A stretch of 64,000 nucleotides of DNA from Ancylostoma caninum (GCA_037903475.1 JBAJFG010000328.1:541917-605916); one strand, 5' to 3'; positions 48,553-61,138 are shown, counted from the first letter of the stretch. The notes: generated by a model from the sequence alone, not told the origin. Made by a program: numbers and translations.

Positions 48553-50058
48553 ACGCTCAAGCTTGTTCTGTGCTGTTGGACGAAAATCAACATGCCAGAG
48601 TCCGTACGCTCAGATGCATTCTGTGCAATTCGCGCACCTGATCATACATACCTTTGCACCATCACTATACTCTAAGTGAGATGCTCCGAGAACTTCACTC
48701 GGCGTCTCTTCGCCCCGCAGACTATCTAGTCGCCAAACGATGGCGCTCATCGCCATCTCTGGCGATGAGATCAGCGCCCCGCACATACGTGCTCGCAGCT
48801 TCGCCGCGTATGGTGATGATCTTCCATTCCTCAGTGTTGGAAGTTCGTCGCGCGTGCGATCATCGCCCCCAAATGTGGCGAAGAGTTGTGCAGGCAGCTG
48901 ATCTCACCGCCATGACACTTTAATATGGGCCATGATATCTGAATGAGAGCCATTCAACCGAAGCTCTGAGCCAACACTAAATATTATAGTTGTTTCCGCA
49001 TCGTTATACAATCACACTCTTCCGTAGTTATGAAATGGGCGGGGCTAATCTCAGATGACTTCACGACTACTCATTAACAGTAGTCCCTGTCTTTGGAAGC
49101 TATGCAGGACTCGGAATGCAGTGGCGGAAGGGACAAGGAAATCTTTTTTGGGGTGAGGGGGGGAGGAAGAAGGTAGCCGGAAAGAAAGATGTGTGGCCAG
49201 TCAAAACGTTCAGCAATTGAACCCGTAATGAAGTTGACCTATAAAATACCAATGAAAATTATAAGTAGAATAAGGAATAAAAGCGAGCTAGTAGAGAAAC
49301 GTTACCTATTATATGAGGCAATTAAGAAAATTCTGCCGATTTGTTCCCGGGAGGGGGGGGGTGCGGGAAAGGAATCCTCCCGCCCCTCTTTTTCAGACAT
49401 TATGATTGAGAGGGGGGCACGTTCTTGCAAAATTGAAGGAAGAGCTTAGAAAGTGTTATGGGTGAACATAAAAACAAAGCTTTGTAGAAAATAGCGGGGA
49501 AAAGCCAGATAAAATAGACTTTCCACGAAGAAATCCATACCTAAACAAACATACTTCTTCACAAGATCAATATCCATGCGATAATATTAGCCTAGAGTTT
49601 CTTCTTATAGCCAAAACAACCACAATATTGCCCATGAGGCTTTAATTTTCAACCTAGGCAGCCACGAGGTGTTTGCTCAGCAAGAAGCCCTCCCAGCTCT
49701 TTTTTAGAGCGTAAATCACTCCCACAGGAAAGCAAGCCGAGAGGTAATCCAGAAATTATGATGGATAGCCTCCAGGAAGTTTGTGATCGCAAGGCTCGAA
49801 ATATTTCCGACAGCTGCATAGAAAATGGTAGATCTTCAGGAAAAACATGAAGGGTTGGGGCGGGAGGGATTGAAAAGGCTCTATAAATGGCCCGGCTATT
49901 GCGAAAGTATCCGTTAACACGTTTGAAAATAAGGCCAAGAAAGGTAGAGAGCCGCAATATCGGTGTGTTTCGGAGGAAAACAACTGAGAAATCGCATTCC
50001 GCAGGGAAAACATCGGAGCGATATGCGCCCACGGGACGAGAACCTGGTCGCCTCCAAT
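48553..50058. other. No gene recognised; G-rich runs and repeat fragments
   Basis: A CAGTGGCGGAAGG word at 49120 followed by G-rich runs (49148-49165 and 49349-49362) resembles broken ends of the GC-capped MITE family. TCATCGCCATCTCTGGCGATGA near 48755 is a small palindrome. The minus-strand frame 49649-50032 is open for 127 codons without a recognisable domain. Confidence 0.35.
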
Positions 50059-50640
50059 TTTATTTGTTTTATTTATTTATTTGTAGACGTGCAACCTGTA
50101 CGTATATGTCATAGAACAGGCAACGGTATCAGGAAGAAAAAAAACACAGAGCAGAAACAACGACAAATAATGAAACAACAACAGTGTAGGTAAACAACGC
50201 TAGCGAGAAGCCACTGAGGCAGCGGTATGACTTGCTAATTTTTTGAAAGCTTGTAAAGACAACTGCGGTGCATTTTTATTTATAAGCGCGTTAAAAAGAC
50301 GGACTATTCTGTGAAAGAAGAATTTCGATAGGACCTAAGTTTTTGCCACCGAAAGCTTGAACTCAAAATAACCACCTCTAGTTCTGGAGAGTCCAAGGAG
50401 AAAAAAGTCACTCGGTTCAACGGACACTTTGCACTTGAGAATTTCAAAAGCCATTACCAAATCGTTCCTTAATCGTCTACTGTAAAGATTGTAAAGACTG
50501 TGTAGCTGGAGCTGCTTGCGCCTTTCGATTCCACTAGGAATGAAATTGTAGCTCAGAACACTAAATTTCACCCACGAATCCGGGAGTGGTGGGCCACTGG
50601 GGAGAACTCGGCCGAATTCTGGACTCATGACTGGGAAAAT
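50059..50640 (-). mobile_element. 5'-truncated non-LTR retrotransposon (CR1/Jockey-like reverse transcriptase end)
   Basis: On the minus strand the text LQLHSLYNLYSRRLRNDLVM, then AFEILKCKVSVEP, then SRTRGGYFEFKL matches the usual C-terminal part of CR1/Jockey-type reverse transcriptases (RR-R-DL-FKI, then TRG). After one in-frame TAG (50335-50337) it goes on as KFFFHRIVRLFNALIN and SLQAFKKLASHT to a TAG at 50200-50202. The 3' end carries AAATAAATAAATA (50064-50086), typical of such elements. The rest of the enzyme and the endonuclease are missing upstream, so this is a dead 5'-truncated copy. Confidence 0.7.
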
Positions 50641-51391
50641 GGAGAATGGTTGCCAATATTTAGATGGTTTACCGAATCCGGCAATTTACGTAGATTTTGG
50701 CAATCATTCACCCAATTGTGCAGTAAATTCACCCACAACAATACTATGTTTGGCTTGACGACCATTGGCAATTACTGAAAACGGACCGCATGTCGTCTAG
50801 GTGATCAGCCGGCCATATTTCATGCTCGGTTAGCCATGAAAAAAAAACTTTCAATTACTCCGTAGTCCCTCAATGGCGATGAACAAGTCTTGAACGAAGA
50901 GAAATTGCCAGGAAATTTCCGGCGCTCGAAATTGAACGATATTATCTATAATTTATTGCCTACTGTTCAGTGGAAATGACGTGGTCTTGAAAGAAGAGTG
51001 CAGAAACTGTTCTAAACTAAACTTCCGATTTGTGCTTTTGAACTTTTGAGCGATTTCCTAGCAAATTGTCCAAGAAAACTTCGCCTTCAAAGTGGAAAGC
51101 AACGTAACTACTAAGAGCGTTTTATCTTTCTCATGCTTCTGAATAACAACAATGTCAATAATATCGCTGTAATAATATAGAACAGTCTCGGTAAAAACAA
51201 ATAAATGAATATTTTTTGGTGTATGCCTTCACTCAGAAACGTTATTAATAAAAAGCATTTCATCTGTTTTAGGAATTTGGGGTAAATGCTCGGAAATCAT
51301 TAGAAAGAAATGTTCCAGGGAATGGTCAAGCTTTCCCTATACCATTTCTGGAATTTTCGGAACTCATATTCTGGAATTTTCGGAACTCATA
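50641..51391. other. No gene recognised
   Basis: A+T-rich sequence with no reading frame longer than about 60 codons. A short tandem (CTGGAATTTTCGGAACTCAT, twice, at 51351-51390) directly precedes the next MITE. Confidence 0.4.
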
Positions 51392-51613
51392 CTCAGACGA
51401 AATGTCGGAAGGACCGCAGCAGAAAGAGATCGCGCTCATGTGGTTAAGAAGCGAGAGACGCAGAAATAAAAATTTTCGGAAGGAGTACAGTACTTATTCG
51501 GAATGACCGCAGCAGCTATTCGGAAGAAATGCAGCCGAAAACCCGGAAGGACTGCGGGTCACCTGTCGGTTCTTCCGGTTTTCTGCTGCGATCCTTCCGA
51601 AAAATTGTCTGAG
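51392..51613. mobile_element. MITE with CTCAGAC ends and TA duplications (second member)
   Basis: The left end CTCAGACGAAATGTCGGAAG, then GACCGCAGCAGAAA, is matched in inverse by TTTTCTGCTGCGATCCTTCC, then GAAAAATTGTCTGAG, ending at 51613. TA flanks both sides (51390-51391 and 51614-51615). Ends and target site agree with the element at 12452-12685, but the inside differs and is rich in CGGAAGGA-type words. Confidence 0.7.
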
Positions 51614-51734
51614 TACATATATTATGAACTTATCCGTCGCTCGTTAGTTCACTAGCACAAACGTGGTGAGATGGGAATCAGGAGTAATGGTGAACCTTTA
51701 TCATTCCGTAAAAGTTAGTTAATTTTACCAGTGA

Positions 51735-53559
51735 TGAGAGGACAGCTGAAATTCTCTCGGGCAGCGTTATGCATGTAGCAACAACCCCAACATATTCTCT
51801 AGAGACAGTCTATTCGGTTGCATAAAAAAATATGGACACAGGAAATGGGTGCAGCTCCCAATGGCAAATGACCAAGTTGTACTTCCGTGTTGGTTGCATA
51901 GGAGCTCCATAATTACTGGTCAGTCGGGCTGGAAAGAAACAATTTTCCGAAAGGGTGGTAACTGTTCCCCACTGAGTGAAATTTTCGCAGAAATATCCCT
52001 TAATATAAGCACTTAGAAACGCTGATGGAATTGAATCGGGCCTACAAAATTTTCATTTATATTCTTGTTTCGTTAATTAGTTATTTTTTCACGCACTCAC
52101 AATTGCACCACAAAAGGGCATGAGAGATCAATTACGACTGAATCATACAGAACTTCAAAAACTTCAAAAAAACCCGTAAGCCACTTGAATATTGGGACAT
52201 CAGAATTAGAACAAAGAAGAAAAATCCCACTCAAGGACCATTTCCTTCTATTTTTCTTTCAGTGATTTCTCTTATAAATGCAAAGAGTAGAGGTTGGCGC
52301 AGATCACAGCTTCACAACGTTGATTTTCCAATGAAGAACTTCTCTCTAGCAATCCCCTACATCATTAGTCATGATATGCAGACATCTAAATAAACAACAA
52401 GCACTGCAATTTCGATAATACTACCTTTGAGACTCATACAATTAGGCGCGCAGTTTGTGGGTGAGCAAGCAAAAAAAGTAGCAAAAAAAGAACTGGGCAA
52501 AATGCACCATTTTCATTATCCTTGCCAAGATCTTTTAGTCCTGTCTACGCCATGGTGTTCATAAAATCGTCTGTTCACCCTTCCTCTATTATTTCATCTT
52601 CACGTTTAATCATCGATTTGATCTAGGTAATATTACAAGAAACTTCCTTGGTTTTAGAGTAAGTAAGTCTCTGACTTAGACATATACATAAAATTTCCAA
52701 TCAATAATTCCCTTGAAAATATTGTAACTATCATGAGATGTGAGCAGCATAAGTGAAGAGTCAAGAAAAAAGTGGAAATCATCAAAAATTATCGAAGAGG
52801 AATTTAGATTGAATGATAAAATTATTAAGCCATTCAAGTAAAGTTGAAGTTAAACAGAGCACTCAGGAAAAAAAAACGTTGATTTTTTTTTCATGAAATC
52901 CTACTCTGGAGGCTACTCTTGTGACCCTATTAGGGAAAAGACTAGTCAAAAAGACAAGGTCTGCGAGAAAAACTATGCTGTATGTCTCATGTTGGATTAT
53001 TTCTTGTGGGCTGATTGGGCGTTTAGGAGGATATATCATATCTGGTTTTGACTTTCCAGGCTCTAACGAAGGTGACGACGCCGAAACGCTAGCCGGAATA
53101 AAGAGTGTAAAAATCTTGGTTTACTGCTCAAGTTACTCGGGAGAACTACATTCACTATGCCGAGATTCAAGAAAGGTCGGAGTGATTCCTTTCGCAGTTA
53201 CACTCCAATTGATGGCACCTTCAAAATAAGCACAGATGCGAGAAATTTTTTTTTTCAGCGTGAGTGCTATCTATAAGCTAAAATATTGTGCATTAATAAA
53301 TTGGGAAATTCAATGGAAAGTTAATAAATACGAACCGGCTCTTGATTTCGAGCGAAACAATCTTTCCAGATAATACTTCCTCGAGACTTCCCACTCAAAT
53401 TCCCACTCAAACTGCACCCGGTAAAAAAGTGTGAAGTGAGAAGAGCTGAAAATCAAGAGGCCGAATGTTCAGAAGGAAGCAAGTGAGAAGGTCTAAAGAT
53501 AGCACTTTGGAACCGGGGAATAGCGCCATTGGTTACCCAGGATCAGCTGTGTCATTGTA
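51735..53559 (+). repeat. Segmental duplication, copy A
   Basis: From TGAGAGGACAGCTGAAATTC onward this is near-identical to 62178-64000, offset about 10,441-10,443 bp. Visible differences are few: for example AATTAGGC versus ACTTAGGC near 52441, a small indel block near 52660-52675, and GAATAGCG versus GACTAGCG near 53519. The right end of the shared block is not known, because the window ends inside copy B. Confidence 0.9.
52921..53229 (+). CDS. Hypothetical 102-codon open frame (in duplication copy A)
   Basis: The frame begins MTLLGKRLVKKTRSARKTML (counting from its first ATG) and has one hydrophobic patch (YVSCWIISCGLIGRLGGYII). It then runs into EGDDAETLAGIKSVKI. The last part is the translation of a repeat word that also exists near 17380, which argues for a repeat-derived frame and not a gene. 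It is unbroken in both duplicate copies, but the duplication is too recent for that to be informative. Confidence 0.2.
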   Translation: MTLLGKRLVKKTRSARKTMLYVSCWIISCGLIGRLGGYIISGFDFPGSNEGDDAETLAGIKSVKILVYCSSYSGELHSLCRDSRKVGVIPFAVTLQLMAPSK

Positions 53560-54822
53560 CCGAATACGATGTTTGTGTCCAACAAGCTCAAGTAAGCTTC
53601 TAGCTGGCCTGGACTTTTTTTGCCGGAACGGCCTCCACTCTTCCTTCACCTTCCACCTCTTACTCGAGCCAAGCGCAACTGAACTTGTCATGAAAATCCT
53701 CGTAAATCAACAGCGAAGATCTTTGGCTATACCAGAGGACAGAGGTTTGCCTAAACCACAGGACAAGTGAGGTGAACTCCAGAAGAATAAGTAATCAGGC
53801 GGAGTGAGTCAAGGTGAGTGAGTAAACAATGTTTCACACTGTCGAGACAGTGTAGAACTTAAAAGAGACTGGCATTGCTCAGTTTCTCTAAGCACACCAA
53901 AATATTCAGTTCACATTTCCTCTATTATGTCTGTTGTTCGATGAAGGTGCCCCGTTGTGCTCACTGTGGCAAATTACATATTATGCAAGATGGGATTTAT
54001 ATACACAGGCGCTAATAACACCTGCATACTAGATTTGTCATATGCAAAACACCACGTCGAGACTACTTTTCGCCGAATTTTCTTGCTCGATTTGTCGAGC
54101 CACACACTAAGGGGAATAGGTCATCTCGTAAGAATAGGATGCTTAGGGCGTAAGGCACAAAGCCGTAGACTACAAAGGGAACTTCTACAGAAAACAAGGC
54201 TGTAGCGAGAAACCTACTACGGCTTCGTCACCGTTTTTCTGCAAATTGTGTAAATTTGCCTCAATGAACCTAATGAAGCTTCTTCACAGAAATGGAGGCA
54301 ACAGCGGAGAGCTATGAATTGAGCTCTCAGCTGTAACACCTGCGAAGTCGTCGTCGCCTGGCTGGGGGGTGAGCTGGAGTTGGAGGTGGAGGTATAAGAA
54401 AGAGTAGAATTTCTCAAAAAAGTTACTACTTATAATGAAGTGCTTAGTCTGCCAGGTGGGTAAGTGTATCTCACGAATAAAACTGAAAACCCTTAATACC
54501 CCATGTAAGTATTTTAATATCTTTTTTTCATCAATATCTTTTCAGGTGCTTAACTATCAATCCTTTTACAAACTTTCTCAATAATTCTTCTTTCCTTTCT
54601 TCTGAATCTAGTAAACTTGCATTTCTCTAGAAATTGGTTCCATTCTATGAGTGCCTTTTGGAAACTTATTTTTATTCGAAAAGAAATGCAACCAAACCAG
54701 GATGGACCCTGCTCTATATTTTTCCGTTAAGAATTCTGCTTTTGGAGAAAAAATCAGCTCTCCCTCCTCGCTCCTCCTTCATTCATCCACCTTATCCTCT
54801 AAAAACCATATCTGCATACTAT
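53560..54822. other. No gene recognised
   Basis: Open frames at 53465-53770 (plus), 53957-54205 (plus) and 54217-54417 (minus, serine/threonine-rich) have no recognisable domain. Part of this stretch may belong to the duplicated block, since copy B is cut by the window edge. Confidence 0.35.
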
Positions 54823-55095
54823 TGGCGGACGGAGAGGGGAGGGGGGCTCTCCCCCCGAGAATGGGTCGCCAAATGTATGAAATTACTTTACAATACAAAT
54901 GATAATCTCGTATTAGTTTATTTCCAATTGTTTACTTCTATTGCTCTTTTTAATATAATTTTTATTAATTATTAATTATTATACATAATGTTTTTATTAG
55001 TTTTATTTTCCGTCTGGGTCCCCAAAACGGCGGAGACCCCACTTTTTTTGCCACACCCCCCCCCCCCTCCCGCCCACTTTCTGCTTCCGCCACTG
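54823..55095 (+). mobile_element. GC-capped MITE family, full-looking copy
   Basis: It starts TGGCGGACGGAGAGGGGAGG, has an A+T-rich core (AAATTACTTTACAATACA, CTCGTATTAGTTTATTTCC) and ends GGGTCCCCAAAACGGCGGAG, then CCGCCCACTTTCTGCTTCCG, CCACTG. The same architecture occurs at 61883-62163 and, partly, at 45575-45756. The ends GGCGGAC and GTTCGCC/TTCCGCC are inverted, so it is probably a MITE of about 275 bp. Confidence 0.7.
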
Positions 55096-58000
55096 CTGCA
55101 TACATCCGTGACGATGGTGGAAAAGAGGGGGACGTGAATCGAATTGTTTCAAATTTAATCGATCAGATACCTGAACATTTTGCACCCATCTAATTTTTGA
55201 GCCCTATCTTCATTACAATTTTTTGATGACATTTTCTTCAAAGATTGAGCGAGATTTTTCTAACTACTGCCATTAACTCGAAACTACCTTAAGGTTTCAT
55301 TCATTCGGGTCCCTACTTCGTTGATATAACTCCTCACTCTCCCACCCCTCCCCCCATGCTCGTCCACATTAGCGACCGCCATTGAATTCAAAATTTAATC
55401 ACGTATTTTGATACAGCAAACTTGCAATTAGTAGTGGAGTATCAAAAGCGGGGATTCCGCTTGCGAAGCAACGACGAGCGCATTTCCAACATCGTACAAG
55501 ATTCTGGACATCAGTCAATTTTTTAAAGGCATCACAGAGCACTTGTTTTGCTTCACGCACTCTCCATATGGTCACTTTACCAATTATTTTAAAGGACTTC
55601 CACAATTACATTAAAGGAACTTGCTCTGCAATTCGTTTTTACTTCGGCCTTATTTTACAAAGTGTGAAGTTCTCCTACGTACGTAGCTTTTAGCGCATAC
55701 CATCTGGTTTCCATTTAGTACTCTCAATTGTACGCTGCAATAGTTATAGTTCTGGAATTTATGTATTCATTTGGTTGTGCATTTAACGTTGTGTCGAAAA
55801 GAATGATGATGCAGAAAATCAGACCAGGATAGAGAGAATAAGCAGCTGTATATAGAGGATGTAACAGAGAGCAGCTTTACGTCAAACAGCTTTCGTTCCA
55901 TTCCCATTTTACACCTTGGCAGCGGCTCTGCAGCATTGGAAAAACTGTGTACCGTGCCTCGCGGCGAAAGGTGTAGTAGGATCGGGCAGTTGTCCGCTGG
56001 CATAAACACGGCCGTAAATCTCTGTAACATGGGAAAGTCCCCATTAGATGTCGGACAGAAACATGTGTTCATGAGAAACTACAGGGGATGTGATCAGGGT
56101 CCAGATCAGTGCTCAGGGCCCATTATTAAAAGGCTGGATGATATCATATCTATAGGTGTAATTACCCGTGGATATAAGATGACTGTAGATATTGTCATGT
56201 ATTCGTAAACATGTTGATGGGAGCCAGGTAAAAGAGAACTAAGTTCATACGTCCATTCTTAGTAACCCCAATGATGCTCACGGGCCCAATGGGTAAACTG
56301 TTGCAAAATGAGCAAAAACGAGGCGTTGTCAGTGTTCTGCGATTTATTAAAGTTTACCAGTACCTTGCTTTCCAAGTACAACTCCAGAAACATGTGGTAA
56401 TGGTAGCTGAACAGCCAAGTGAAGAACCATGACAATGCCCCGCTTTCATATCCAGGTAAAATATGCGGAATCCTGCTGAAGTTCACAATCTCACAGTATG
56501 CGTACGTACTTTTTGTTTTTTTTATCCATATTACATATCTATCATTGAAGTATTTCTATCGAAAATGTGATGCTATTTACGTGCGCAACTTTGCAACATG
56601 CCCCGCCCACGTCGTTTTCACCAATCGGAGCAAGGCAGTCACCGTATGCCAGTGTGTTAGCTATATATGCAACACACAAGTGACAACAACCAAAATATAG
56701 ATTTTCTTCACTAAACGCAGAATTGATTAATTCAATCAGCACTCAATATACATAAAATTTCCAGAAACAATAAAAGAAGCGCAGTATCATTGATTTCCTG
56801 AACAATATTCAATCAAAATTCCTGTTTCTTCAATTGTTTTTCTCCTTGGTCATCCAGAAGAAGGTCCTTGAGCATTCCGATTTTTTTCTGCAAAACCTTA
56901 CCCAAATGTTGCATTATTTCCCAAATCCCTTTCTACATGTTCTCGTTTTCAACGAAAAAGCGTTATCAAATTCCCCATTCCCATTCCCCCTTGGAAGATC
57001 GAAGGGGATTTTTCCATGATTCACAATTTCCACGATTGAAGGAGTATGAAAAACTGGAATGCTGCCTCAATTCATTTGTTATTCATTCATTACTTGCTAT
57101 TAATGTCCATCCTGGAAGTTAATTACTATAGAACGGAAAATTATACGGAAATATGCTAGATCGAAGCATACTTCTGGAAATTCTACTTAAATGAGATAGG
57201 ACAGCCTTGGTAATCAACTTGTAAGAACATGATTGAACAGCGAAACAAGGAAGCAAACTATCATTTTTGCTTTTATTTTTCCACAGGATGTTTTTTTTTG
57301 CTTCTTGTCTCTAATTCTTACACATTTCTAGTTATTTCTTGATAAAAAGGCATCTTTTACATATCGTTTAATAAAGAACAAGATGAAACAAACACAAATA
57401 CAAATGAACGTTGTACATGACAATGGGATCACTAAATACCGGGTTTTAGGTTTACTACGCTGCACATCATCGTTAGCCACGTATTCAGATAATGGGCGTG
57501 GTTCAACTGCAAATCTTGAAAATAGTCACAGCCTGTGCTGTGAAGTTGGTTCTTTGGGGTAACCAACGTAACTTTCATCCATACGGTGTTCTTTGGTCAA
57601 GGAGAGCACTGAGGGAAATGAATTGGTTGTTACTCGCCAAAGAGCAAGCAGTTAGTGTGCAAATTACGACACATCAAATGACGCCATTCTTTGGTACACC
57701 GTATTTGTAATCAGACGTTGTGTTTGGGAGTGAAAGTAATGGCACAGGCTACGGGAATTACTCTCTTACCGCAGCATAAGGAAGGACTGGCGCTGTGTCA
57801 TAATTTTGGCGTCGGAGCGCTGAATCTAGCGCTACTAGCGGGTAACGAACTCTCTCAAACTCGCGCTTTTTCATTTTCTTTTTTTTTCTGAAGAAAAAAA
57901 AACTGCCAAACATGTGAGTCTACACGACATTCCTGTTGAATTCCGGTTGATGTCCATGTCCATGTAGCTCTCATATTTCACACAAATCCGCTGCTTTGCA

Positions 58001-58501
58001 GATAAATTTCGGGTTGATCTCGCATCGTGCGTGGATTTTTCAAGCTGCGAGTGGGATTTCTTCAATGCCCCGGTGAACTTCAGTTGATTTTTGGCTAGAT
58101 CTCAGTTATGCTTCTGCTGCATTGCCCGTACTTCACCGTGGAGCTGGGCGGAGTTTTCCAAGATTCAGGACTGAAGTCATTGGAGAAGATTCAACAAAGT
58201 ATTCAGTAGAAAGCAGAAATTCATAGAGAATTTTTGTTTGCAATACTAACACAACCCTGAGACAAAATTGAGGAACATCAGCGATTTCTTTCTCAATGCA
58301 GAGCACATTCATTTATTAATTTAATACGCACATACATGGGCGTGCATGGTCAGCCTTCAACAGGAAATGTGAACCTGATGAACAAAACGCAACCAAAAAA
58401 AAAAACAAACAAATGATTTAATAAAGCAGGTTGACTTCAAAGAGTGCTTAATAAGTGCATTGTTGGGGACAGGGACCAGGTATGTTACGTTAAAATGTAT
58501 A
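55096..58501. other. No gene recognised
   Basis: A plus-strand frame at 55936-56208 (90 codons), one at 57492-57710 and a minus-strand frame at 55767-56072 overlap A+T-rich sequence. None has a domain or a splice context I can support. Nothing else stands out. Confidence 0.35.
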
Positions 58502-58767
58502 CAGTGGACGTCAATGGCGGTGGCCCATTTGCGGCCTAGAGAAGTACGTCGCGCAACCGCGCCGCGTGCGTCGCGAACGATGTTTTCTGCTGCTGTGATG
58601 CTATGTCTAGCAGCTTTTCTACCCGATCTTTAGGATTTTTGACCAAATCAGGAAGAAAGCGACTAGAATTGGCATCCCGGCAGCAGACCACACTGATCCC
58701 GGCACGCGCAGTGCGGTCGCGTTGTCTCCTTCTCGAGGCAATGGCCCACCGCCATTGACGTCCACTG
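58502..58767. mobile_element. 266-bp foldback element with TA duplications and a protein-like centre
   Basis: The ends CAGTGGACGTCAATGGCGGT (58502) and ACCGCCATTGACGTCCACTG (to 58767) are exact inverses. The arms continue with mismatches for about 70 bp, and TA flanks both sides. The middle, read on the minus strand, is open and reads ISVVCCRDANSSRFLPDL, then VKNPKDRVEKLLDIASQQQ, then KTSFATHAARLRDVLL. This is unusually protein-like for a MITE. It may be a captured exon fragment or chance. Confidence 0.65.
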
Positions 58768-58769
58768 TA

Positions 58770-61138
58770 GGTTGGTTGGCAGCCCTTCTGAGGAGAGGGA
58801 AACTCAACCTTCCATAGGCAAGACAGATCTGCACTCATGATATAATGGTTAGTTCCGATAAGTGAACAGAAAAAAGTTCATGTGCTCAAGCAGATCTCAG
58901 GCTTTGGAGGCTGCGCCCACATCAACCAGCAAGATGCCCTCGTTCTGTAACAGAGTCATGTCTATGTAGTTGCACATAAACATGTTCCGAATTCTTTGAG
59001 GGCTTATCATTGATTAATGATATGGCAGGTGGTGTTTTGGGTTTATCATGACGAACCTGTGACGGGGAATTTCGAAGATTCTTCGGTGGTTGCAGAGTTC
59101 ACTGCAGCATTGAAAAAGTGCTGTAGATTCTGCAAGATGGAAGTGTAAAATTCGGTATTCATGAAGATTTCTGGAAGGGAACGAAAACAGATTAACAGAC
59201 ACAAGAGCACTTCTCTATTTCTCACCCTTTTCAGCTATGTACGTGTAAATATTTGGGGATTGCCTCGGCAAGGATGTTTCGACCATTTGAAGGTCTTTTG
59301 TTCGCGCGTGTTTGAAGAAATGGGAAAATCCATAAAAAAGTCCTGAAGAGATACATACATCCACTATTTTACAAGTTCCTGTTAAACAGAAAATGTTTTC
59401 TCAACTTTTTTTACAGGAATTTCTGATTCAACACAGCTTTTTTTTTTCAAATTACTGCTGCATGCCTTTCCCAATGGGAATTTCCCTGTCTCCAGATCTG
59501 CTCCAGGAACTGTACTATCCCGCATCCATAGACTTTTTCAGCATTATCATACGCTATCGGATGTGAATCGCTTTCCATCCTGCTATAGCTTTTGAGAAAC
59601 TGGTGACAAAATCAGTTGTTTGTCGTCACTCTTCAAGTGACGCCTCCCAAGAACTGAGTAAGATGAGTGGCATGTTGCGACGCCGTCATATCCATACCAG
59701 TCACTAGATATCCGTGAGAACTCATCATCATACTACTCACAAAAACAGGGATCCAGAACGAACATCTGTAGGAAACAACGTTGGTCCAGAGACCAATACG
59801 TACGTAGCATTTGCATGATTAACGAGTTTTTCATGAATATCGAAGTAGCGTCGTGTTGTTGATATCCGTCGGGTTCCCCGCCCCCCGCGGTGGAGTTTTT
59901 TTCTGCTTTTTTACTCAGAATACCCATTCGTTAGTTGGCATCTGCATATATTTCTAGAAATAGGTTTTTAGGAAGTTTCCATAGTGATTCTTAATAGGTG
60001 AATAGGGATTCAGCCGAGTGCACATCCTGCCCGGCCTTTTGGGGAAAACATGCGATGCAACCGAGGCTTTTAGGGTTACCGTGTGCTCAACGCTTGGACA
60101 TTAACCTCATTAGATCAAAAATGCTGCATATTTGTATCAATATGTTCGTAGCATTCCTGTTGGTGGGGTTGATACCTAATCTGCGGGCTAAGATTCACGA
60201 ATACCTAACCGAGAAACCAGGGTATGCCTGGTTGGGACCAGGGTACCAGGGTACCCAGGGTAAGTTTGTTAACACACTATGAACTTTACCCATTGTTAGC
60301 ATGGACGCTAACGCGTTTACCCTGGGTAATTTCGATGGTGCATCCAGGCTCAAGCTACCAGACCAACCTTCGCGTCCTGCGTCTCTTAGTACTACGTAGT
60401 CTGCCGTGTAACTAATCACGACCAATCACGCTGACCACCGTTGATTGGCTTGATTATCGTTCCATGAGTACCAGCCCCTGCTCATAGTGGTTCTATCTAC
60501 ATGTACTCCCACAGGTGGATAGCAGAAGTGTTCCGCGAAGCCGAAGCTAGAGGGAAATATCGACGTCCAGTCAAAACAAATTAAATTAGAAACTTCCGTG
60601 CAAACACTTTTTCTTAATATCCTACCAATAAAATTTTAATATTTTTTCCATTTTTATGATTTTTAGAAATTCCTACTAGTATTTTTCTTTAAGAATTGAT
60701 TCCATTCTGATGCTACATGCACATTTGATCCCGCCTTCTTTTTTCAGCAGTTTCTGCAGTGTTTACATGTACACACCTCTCACATTTTTCATGCAAATCA
60801 ATTGCTTCATTATGGTCCCCACAATTGTGTTTATCTCGGCGTTTACTGCGTCACTAAAGGAATATTTATACTTTTTCTGAACTTCGTTTGTGGTCTCTGC
60901 TCTGCTAAATTGCTCTTGGAAGCGAGTAGACTCACTTCTGGTCTGTTCGCTCATTTACATGTCCCTCCTATACTTCATCATAACGAAATTTCAAATATTC
61001 TCTGCAGAATTGCCACTGTCTGGATAGTTATTCGCGGTATTGGAAGAAAATTCAATCAGACGAGTGCGTTGTTTGCATAAGCGGTTGCCCGAGGTTGCTG
61101 CACCACTAACTATATTTCTCCAATCATTTCACTTTCCA
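58770..61138. other. No gene recognised
   Basis: Frames at 59998-60282 and 60802-61080 (plus) and 60763-60954 (minus) are open but unsupported. One piece, KMLHICINMFVAFLLVGL at about 60119-60172, is hydrophobic and follows a TTAG that could be a splice acceptor. I cannot link it to other exons. Confidence 0.35.
60306..60345 (+). repeat. Dispersed TTACCC/GGTAAACG repeat end (copy 4)
   Basis: CGCTAACGCGTTTACCCTGG, then GTAATTTCGATGGTGCATCC, matches the family at 42373, 44274 and 45833. The copy is preceded by clustered GGTACC and GGGTAC palindromes near 60236-60262. Confidence 0.55.

Noticed and set aside
52921..53229. The 102-codon frame as a conserved gene because it is intact in two copies
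   Set aside because: The copies differ at very few bases, so intactness is not evidence of selection, and part of the frame is a dispersed repeat word.
60100..60180. Hydrophobic exon-like piece resembling helix 2 of a class B GPCR
   Set aside because: Only one segment, no neighbouring helices in phase, and the similarity is limited to general hydrophobicity.
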